Below are positions 53,501 to 62,500 of a stretch of 64,000 bases of DNA, piece after piece. Each line of letters opens with the position of its first letter. Within the stretch, counting starts at the first letter, position 1. The DNA is taken from assembly GCF_041296385.1 (NCBI RefSeq), contig NC_091014.1, positions 13,615,578 to 13,679,577 on the forward strand, given 5' to 3'. The translations under genes and the position numbers were made by a program. The stretch is from Aphelocoma coerulescens (lineage: Eukaryota; Chordata; Aves; Passeriformes; Corvidae). The notes beneath the pieces are model-generated. The model ran no database searches, had not been told where the DNA came from, and saw only the letters and a program-made list of their open reading frames with translations.

Positions 53501-56500
53501 AATTAACCAATTTTTAATGTCCATGTAATGTGTATTGAGTACAGAGCACATTTTTATTTATTTGTGTATCTGTATGTATATACACATATAAAAGCTGGTC
53601 TGCCCTCAATAGACATATGGAAAAAAGGAAGCTAGGTAATTAAAAATTGCATTGTTGTGTGTACATAACATATATATATATACACATGCATATATCTATG
53701 CTCACGTTCATACATGGATACATATAGATCTAGACATATTTATTATTTCATATGGACAATACAAATTTTTTCAGTTGATGCTGCCTTAGCATGTCTCAGA
53801 TGTATGTTGGTAAAAATGATTTCTTAGATACATGGGTACAAGTGAGATCAGAACTAAGACTACACTGAAAATCAAAACCACAAAGCAGAAAACATATGCT
53901 GGGAACACCCAGCTCCTTATTATTACACCACCACCCCAAGCAGTCTACTAAATGGATGCTATCTACTAAATGGATTTGAGTAAGGCAGCTGTTAGTCTTT
54001 TTCTTAAATGGATTGAACTGCAACGTAGGTGCTCGAAGGGAATAATACACTTCAGTTTATCTTAGGCTTCAGACACCTGGAATAAAAACGCTGATGTTAC
54101 AATTTCTAACAGAAACATGCAGCTTTCTTTTGTTTCTCAGTTCTTGTTATGATGAATAATGTAACCAGAAAACAAGTGAATTTTCCTCTGCAGCAGAGGA
54201 AGAGGAATGGCAGGAAGAGGAATGGCAGGAATTACTAAGAAGTTATTACCATAACAGGAGTCTGTGACAGAGCAGGATGCTGCAAAATCTATTTGCAAGA
54301 AAGAGTCTTCATTGACAACAATGTCAGTGGTGACAACATAGCGGGTGCTGGCTTTCTCAATGAACACCAGAGCATCCCCAGTAGAGCCACAGACTGGCAT
54401 CTTTGTTCCACCAGGGTGGAGGAGCCACTTCCTACTATCCAGTGTGGTGAAATCATCTTCCAATACTGTATTGCCAGAGACATTTCCTCCAATAAGAATC
54501 TGAAACATTAGGAAAGAAATTGCTATTGAAAAGATGTCTAGAAGTCCTCACAAACATATATGTGACATAGCAACCTGAGGGAGGAGGAGATGTACCAGTC
54601 TATATGTATTTATTCTGCTGGTCCAAAATGGAAAAATTTACTTAGTAAAGAGTTTAGGCTATGAGAAAGGGGAGTATCTCTTTCCTGTAAAGGAAAGAGA
54701 TTGGCTCAGCTGCAAAAATCTAAAATTCAGGGAGGTGACCTCCATCCTTGATGAAGTAAAACTGCTCACAAAAATAAGTGTTTGTAGAAACAAAGTGATT
54801 GCACTTTCCTAGTGATTGTTCTGCTCTTCTGTAATCTAGTGCACTACTATCAGATTGCACCTGCTGATGGAAGTGGGGAAGTAGTCTCTGTTTTGTCACT
54901 GACTATAAAACATCATTTTACTATTCAACAGCAAGCAAGGTAGAATTATTTTTCATTTGTTATTCCGAATTCAGTTTCTGATTGTTCTGAACTAATATAA
55001 CTACATTCAGTGAAGATGTAGAAACAATGAGTATTTTTTCATTTTTAAAAGGAGGGATGGGAAGTAAAATTTTGTAACCACAACATTAAAGGGGCTGGGT
55101 TTCACCTAACAATCTGAACTAACTTCTTTAAAAAAAAAATATATTAAAGCAAACTGTACTTGGACAATCCAATGACACTACTTACAGCACAATCATTTTA
55201 GAAATAAATCATTTGTGATTTATACCAAGTCATACAAAGTAATATAATAATCTTTATAGAAGCAAATCCTAAATGGAAACTTTATTTTCATACAGATTGG
55301 TATTTTTCTATAATTTTTTTTTTCTATTACGTTCTACCAAGCCAATTCCATATTTGGCTACATATTAAAGTATGTATATATTAAAGTTTAAAATCAGACT
55401 TGCATTTTGCATGGTAAGACCTCCTGCAATGTGAACCTGAGGCTCTACACATGTGTAAAAGACTTTCCTAGATTCAAAATGGGCAATCAGTGCCCCACAT
55501 GGAAATGCTGCATTAAAACCATGAGTTCAGCAAACAGTAATTGTGGTCTAAATATTTTTTTACAAAGCATTTTTGCTTGTCTCAGTGAAATGATACATGC
55601 CAAAAAAAGGGAGACATTAATACTGAATCCAGTCTAAAACTGTGTTAAAAGAAGCAACTCCCTCAAGGATTCCTCACCTGGTCGATCACCCAGGGACTGT
55701 AGAAATGCCCGTTCTCGGATGGTTGCCACCAGCGAAGCCGAGTGGAGCTCGAACGGGCCTTCAAGGGAATCTCCAGGGCAATGTATCGTCCCACGTTGCT
55801 GGAGTTACTGAAGAGGAACTCCTGGAGAAGGCTCCAGGAGAGGCCCCCGTTGAGTGAATACTGCAGCAGCACAGGCTGGCTCCTGGGGTCAGGTACCCCC
55901 TTGCCACATCCCAGTCTCATGAAGAACTGCACAAATCTAACAGGGGGAGCATTTACTGCAGAGATTTATTTTCTACAACATCCTACACAACGAACCAGAG
56001 AGACTTGGAGTTTGTTTATTGACTAGCACTGTGATTTCTAGCTGTAAGAGTCCGCTTTAGGAGATCTTATGATTTCCTTTCCAAAGCTTCCAGAATATAA
56101 CTAGACAGACAGGTGGTATGACAAAAATTCATTTTGCCTGTGTGGTAGTTTGCCAGGCATAAGAGGCTGAACAAAGCTGGTCATTTATGTTTTCAGCTTT
56201 TGTCTGCATAGCAGATGGTGTTGCAAGTATCAGAAACATAATCCTGGGTGAAATTTTTATCCCTGTATCCCATGAGTACAGATTTTAGTGGCAGAAAAGC
56301 AACTGTGCTCTAAGTAGATCATAATTTGCTATGAATTTGCTGAAATGCTTAAATTCAAAATAAGCATCCCAGTTTTCCATTGGCATAAACCAGAGAAAAT
56401 CTGGACAGGAGAACAAAGCACATTTCACTTTCAGGGATCATTTTGTCCATTTTGTCAGCCTGGGAAATTTGTCTAAATTACACCGTTTAAATGTGCCGGC

Positions 56501-59500
56501 TTCCCTGAAGCCAGCCCAAGCCACCCAGGGACAGCAGCCTTTCATCCCCCAGTTAATTGGTTTCTCCAAAGCTGCACAATAGACTTGTATCAAACTGCGA
56601 AATCCTTCCCGTCAGCTGATGCTCATAAATAGCTCCACTGTGCACTTGGAGTGGAGGGAACCGTGCTGTAATGATATTTACTTATTGGACTTGCAGGAAT
56701 ATTACAAGTATTAATTCATGTTTGCACCGCTTTTGCACAGCTTTAGAGTATTTTATCTGTTCTAATTATTATTGCATTAGTGCTGCCTGGCTCGTGGTTA
56801 AATGAAATGGTGCAAAAGAAGTTTGGCATCAAAAATCTTGTTCTGGTTTGATCTGCAGGTAGATCTGATGGGAGTGCACCGCAGAGGTGCTGGGCAGACA
56901 AAGCTCCAATAAAACACCAGACCTACAATTCAATTAATTCTAGTCCTGACTGTGACTCACAGTTTCTCTTGCTACTATACATAACTGATTTTGCTACAGA
57001 TTATGCACCTCCATGTCCCAGACATAACATATTGCTTGTGCTGTAAAGGAGCGCTGGGTACCCTCATGGATCAACATATCAAATGTAATGGATTTGCTTC
57101 ACTGCTGGCAAGTCTTTCTGCCTCCTCAGATTTACTCCAACATTTGCCACATAATTCAAAGGAAATAAATCCAGGTGACCTTGTCTCTGTTGCATCTGAT
57201 TTCTGTGCATTGCTATTCTTGCATCTCAGATTTTACTAATGTAGTAATAACTGACTCGAATATAGGTAACAATGTCTAGCAGATAAAAAAACAATTTAAA
57301 ATATCTCTCTTCTTATCCCAAAGATACTTTGCAAAGGCTCTGAAAAATGGAAATGGAAAAGCAAAGTGTTTCTTGTAAATCTAGTAACACTCAAAGGTGT
57401 GGATATTCTTCTAGTAATTCAGAATTGAAAGGGATTTGATTGGCTGTGATACCTAAAATATTCTGTCCCTACTGACATTTCATGCAGTGCAGTTTCAGCT
57501 ACCAGTATCACCATCAGGGTGATATACTGTCCCCTATGTTAAATTCTTTAGCATATAGATGTGATGGCAGTGGGCAGTGGATTGCAGAGTCCACTTGATT
57601 TCAATCCCCAGGTGCTGAGTGTGGCTTGCAGCACTGACAGACACCACTGCATGCCTGTGTCCTTCAGGGGATCTCCCCATAAGGAAAGGGGAATGTGACT
57701 ACTGAGTCTAGCACCCTTAAAAGATACTTGTTCTCATCACTCCTGGCATAAACTGAAACTCGTCCCCAAGTCCTGTGCAGAACTTGGCACATCTGTGTCA
57801 CAGCCAGATCTGCTGTGCTTTGCAGATGGCTGATACAGTCAGTCTGGAGATGAAGAAAATCCCACTGCAATTACTTTAGGTTGCTAAAGAGCAGCTCCCA
57901 GCAATGCCACTGCAGTGTGCCTTGCTGTTCAGAAAAGAACATACAGTTATTTGTTGATAACTGTTATTTTTCGTAAGTATATATACAAGAAATTGAATGT
58001 TCAGCTTTGTTTTCCTCTGACAGAAGTAATTTATCTCCATATAACACCTTGAGGTCAACATATGCAAATCCAGCTACAGACAGCCATGGAGAAGAGATAA
58101 ATGATGGTTCTTTGAACATGAGCAACAAGAAAAACATCATTTAGTCTAATGGAGCAACTTACAAGATCTTTTGTATCTTTTCTTAAACAATCTTTGCGTT
58201 TCAGAGTGGTCTAGTAATCAAATTAGTGCTAAGAACTGGGGTTTGTTTTAATCAAAAAACAAAAAAAAAATTATCTGAAAAAAGTTTGCTGTGAGGAATC
58301 TTACAAATTACAGGGGCCCTTAAGATTACACACCACTGATGTTTAGCTAAGTGCTGATCTAAAAGCTAAAATGATTAGATATTAGGCATTTTTACTGACC
58401 ATGAGTCTTTACAATTAAACCATTATATAAAGCTTCAATACCAATGCTGACAGGTAAGAAGTAGATAAAATGCCTGTTAAAATGTTTCCCACAGCACATT
58501 AGAGAGGAGTAGGGTATTTATAAGAGATCAGTGAAAAAAAGTCTTGGAGAAAATGCAGTCTTTCCAAAGTAATAACATAAGACTATCAGCTAAGATACAG
58601 AATAAACTAGAAAACAATGCCTATTTGTTAGCATGCTCACAACTGGAATAGAGTTTAATTCATATTAGTCTAAATTATTTTAATATGGCTTGCTTAGCAT
58701 GTCTCACTCATCACATATCTCCTCTGCAGGCTGTAAAGATACAACATAAACTGTAAATACACTAAAATATTTGGTTTTCAATAGCTGGTGACAGCTTGAT
58801 GGGAATTTCTCAGTGAATTATTGGAAACAAATGTGCACAATAAGAAAAAACAAGCTTCAGAAATGAAAGAATTATGAGATGACAAATGTAAGAGTTATAC
58901 TTTCAGCAGATACTCCTGTTTCAGCAGTGGCTCATAATACACCAGACTGTAAGAGAAGCAGAGCATTTCTCATGTGACGGATTAAGGAAACAAAAACTTG
59001 CATGAACTACTGAAGGTGTGGCATGAGTTCCCAGAGTTCTTATTCGAGGAAAAAACCAACATTTAAATGGCTAACGCTATTAAAGTTCAATTTAAATTTA
59101 ACATGGTAACAGTGGTTAAAATGGAGCATTTGCTAGTGTGAGGACCACAGAATAAGTCAGCTTGATTTACTAGAGAAGTATCACATATGCATTATTCTTC
59201 AGTATGCTATTTCCTCCATGAAATCCTGAAAGAACTTTTGAAAAGGGTGTTACCTGGCTTGTGACAAATCTAGGTCTCGAGTCATCAGCATACGTAAACC
59301 TTCTTCATTAAAGAAAAGGTTGTTTCCTCCAGACATGATACCACATTTCCTTGACGGCTTTCCACCACTCACAAGGAGGAATCTATCCGACTCCAGCTGA
59401 CCTGAATACACAGTGAATACATATTTATGATTTACTCTGAAGTGCTCCTGCTGCAAAAGTGCTACTTCCAGAGGAAGAGAGATAAATTAAAAATCACATG

Positions 59501-62500
59501 CTGACTGAGAAATATTCAGTGTTTCCAATACCACATATTCTAGAAAGCTGACACAAATCAAAACAAAATAAACCCAGAAGTATGAAATCTGGGATCTTAG
59601 TTTCCAGTTTTTCACAAGGTTTTCCACTTTTCTTCATTTATCTTAAGATAACAACAACATACTCAGGTCTTTAAAGAAACATTGGGTATCATGTGGTAGC
59701 ATGCAAGCAAGGGCTGGCAAAATTGAAAATGAACAGCAACACCTATAAAGGGATGAGTTTGGTTCACAGGTGCTGCTTTATGCAAAACATGCTCCTCTTG
59801 CCGTGCTTGCTAGCGGGGGAAGCCTCAAGGGGGTTTTCAAGTTGTGTGCGTGGATGCTCTGTGTGCCCAGGCATGCGTGAGGCTTTCAGTTCCCTCCTGC
59901 CTTCCCTCTCTTGGGGTCTGCTCAGGCTGCTGAGCACTGGCTCCCACTGCTGAGACACATGGTCTGCTCTGAAACCATGATTGCTGTAGCAAGGCCAGTC
60001 AGATTTCCCTAGTAGTGAGAAACGACACTCCACTATTTGCCTCGTGCAAATGCTTTGTCTCTGCTAAAGTCAAACTACCATCAAAACAGTTTTCTTCTAA
60101 AATTATTTTCTACCTGTAGAGCTTCAGGGAGTTCTCTTTCAATGAAGATTTTGTATTCCAGCATTAACAGTGCATCAGACATTCACAAACCATGCTTGCA
60201 AATGGCATCTGAACTACTTGGTTCGTGGGAATACCCCCAAGGCGTAAACTCTAATCAGGAGCATGCACGGGTGAGGAAGGCTTTGCTGTTTGATCCCTTG
60301 AACCCTGGGTTCCACTAAGATGGACAGGCAGTATTCAGATCCCCCTCCCAAAAGAGATACCTTCAAAGTCATCCTTAAGGAAGTCAGAGTTCTTGGTGCT
60401 TATTTTGCAGGTTGGCCCGGAGTAGCCGGGGTCGCAGATGCACTTGGTGCCGTTGACACAGCTGCCGTGCCCGTTGCACATCTCCTCGCACTGGGGGCCA
60501 ATGTACACGTTGTCAATGGCCCAAGTCACAGGCTGGGATCCAGCAGGGTAAAATCCTTGGTACCACCGGAACCTCGCCAACCTGAAAATGGCATAAAAAG
60601 TACCTATTTTAAATAATAGTTCCATCTTTTTTGTATTCCATACATATACCATTATATGCACGTATGTATTATTCTTTCTATGGGAACTGGCTTGATAAAT
60701 AGATTAATTCTAGAAACTGACTGCTAGATCTAATTCCTTCAGTACCTCATGCATCTTTATGTTGACATTCAACCCAAGTACTGACAGAAATAAAAATAAC
60801 ATTATTCATTAGTTGTAATCCCAAAACCAAATGACAGACATAATTTTTCAAGATTTAAAATCCAGCTGCTCTTATCTCCATCATTCATGGAGAAGATGAA
60901 CGGTCATAGTCTGGTGGATTCCCTTCTGCTTTGGGGTACAGTGGGTCAGACCAGGCCACTTCCACCCTCTCCTGGAGAGTGAGATCCTACTTCATGCTTC
61001 CATCCTGCCCCCAGAGAGACCACCTGGTAGGGGTGGAATCTTACCCTCAATTACACAGAAAGAAAACGTGATCTGTCATGTCACCAGGTATCCAGCTTGC
61101 TTTTGGGCAGCTTAATCTTAAACCAGGCTGATACTGCACGTTGTTAATTTAAACTATATTCTCCTTTGGGTGCTGTCCTGTCATTTTTAATTCATCTCCT
61201 AAGTGCTACTTGCATGAATGCTGCATATAGAAAGGAACCAACTGGGGAAGGAGGGAAAACAAATTGAAATGAGGAAAACACTTGAGAGACTAATTTTATT
61301 CCCAGTTGAGAAAATGTTTTAAGGGAGGAAGGAAATGAGAAGATTGAGAAGGGAAAAGCATTTAATTGCCTTGCGTGTCTAATGTGTCTTGTAAAAGATA
61401 TCTAAATTCAGCAGGTGAATCAATTCCACAGGTAATTGTAGCTGACAATTTTTTTTCCTTGATTTGCTAAAAGGAAATATTTATGAGGGGATTTAGGTGA
61501 CAACTGATAATTAGTGAGTGGGGACACTACTAAGTGTTATGAGAAAGATGCCCAAGAACCAGAGTTCTGCTGGAAGTCAAAATCATTGACTAGCTGTTGT
61601 AAAGTATTTGAACCTTGATAGTGTGCCCCAGCCAAACCATCTTTAGTTATTTTTACTAGAGCCCTCAGAGGGGGACCAGGCTGGAATTGTCCTCACTGGC
61701 TTCACCTGGCCTTTCCACCTTCAGCTGCAGCACATCAGCCCCAAGAGGGTTTTTAAGCTCCAGTCTGAAGGTTTGAGGGGAGGGATAGGTTTGTGTCTGG
61801 TCTCTGGCCTTTGCTGTCTTGTTGTTTGGACTTCCTGGACTAACTTGGCTGCTGATCACTGGATGGGTTTTGTTGCTGTCATCATCTCGATGCTGCTTGC
61901 CTGGATCTGGAGTCCCACCTGTTAGGAATTCATCAAGGACTGAAAGGTAAACTGTGCTAAATTGGAAAAGAATTGGGAGAGAAGAAGCTGAAAAATTTTG
62001 AAAAATGTTGTAAAATGTATAAGTAGAGTAGAATGCATAAGTACTGTGTTATGGAGAAGTTGTAAAAAGTTTAAGTAAGAAAATGTATAAGTAGAGTGAT
62101 ATGTGTTTGTATAAGTAAGGTATTATGTCAAAGTTGTGAGATGTGTGAACATGGGGTTATTTCAAACAATAAGATGCTTCTGTGTAATCACACTGATTTG
62201 TTGATCAGAAGGCATGAGTTCCCCATGTAGTGTGCCCTGAGGTGAAGGACACAAGTGTGAGGCTGGAGGTGTTACAAGCTCCTCTTGAGAGTAGACCTCT
62301 GCCCCACATGCTGGATTTTTCTTCCTGATTTGTGTCAGCTCCTCCTGTCAGGGTTGCTCCTGGCAAGGGTGGAGCATGACTCATGTCTGAAGAAGAGAAT
62401 GAACCACTGGTCTTGCTGAAGTTCTTTTGGGGTTTCTTCTCTGGCTCAACAGGCCCTGGACCTTACCTTCAGGACGTAACTGGAATACTAACCATTACTT

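Larger units (their letters stand above)
52021..54249 (-). other. RELN intron 45
   Basis: A 2.2-kb AT-rich intron with an (AT/CA)n tract at about 53655-53740 and a 15-bp tandem duplication beside the exon 45 donor (54197-54226). No further exon was recognised. Confidence 0.75.
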
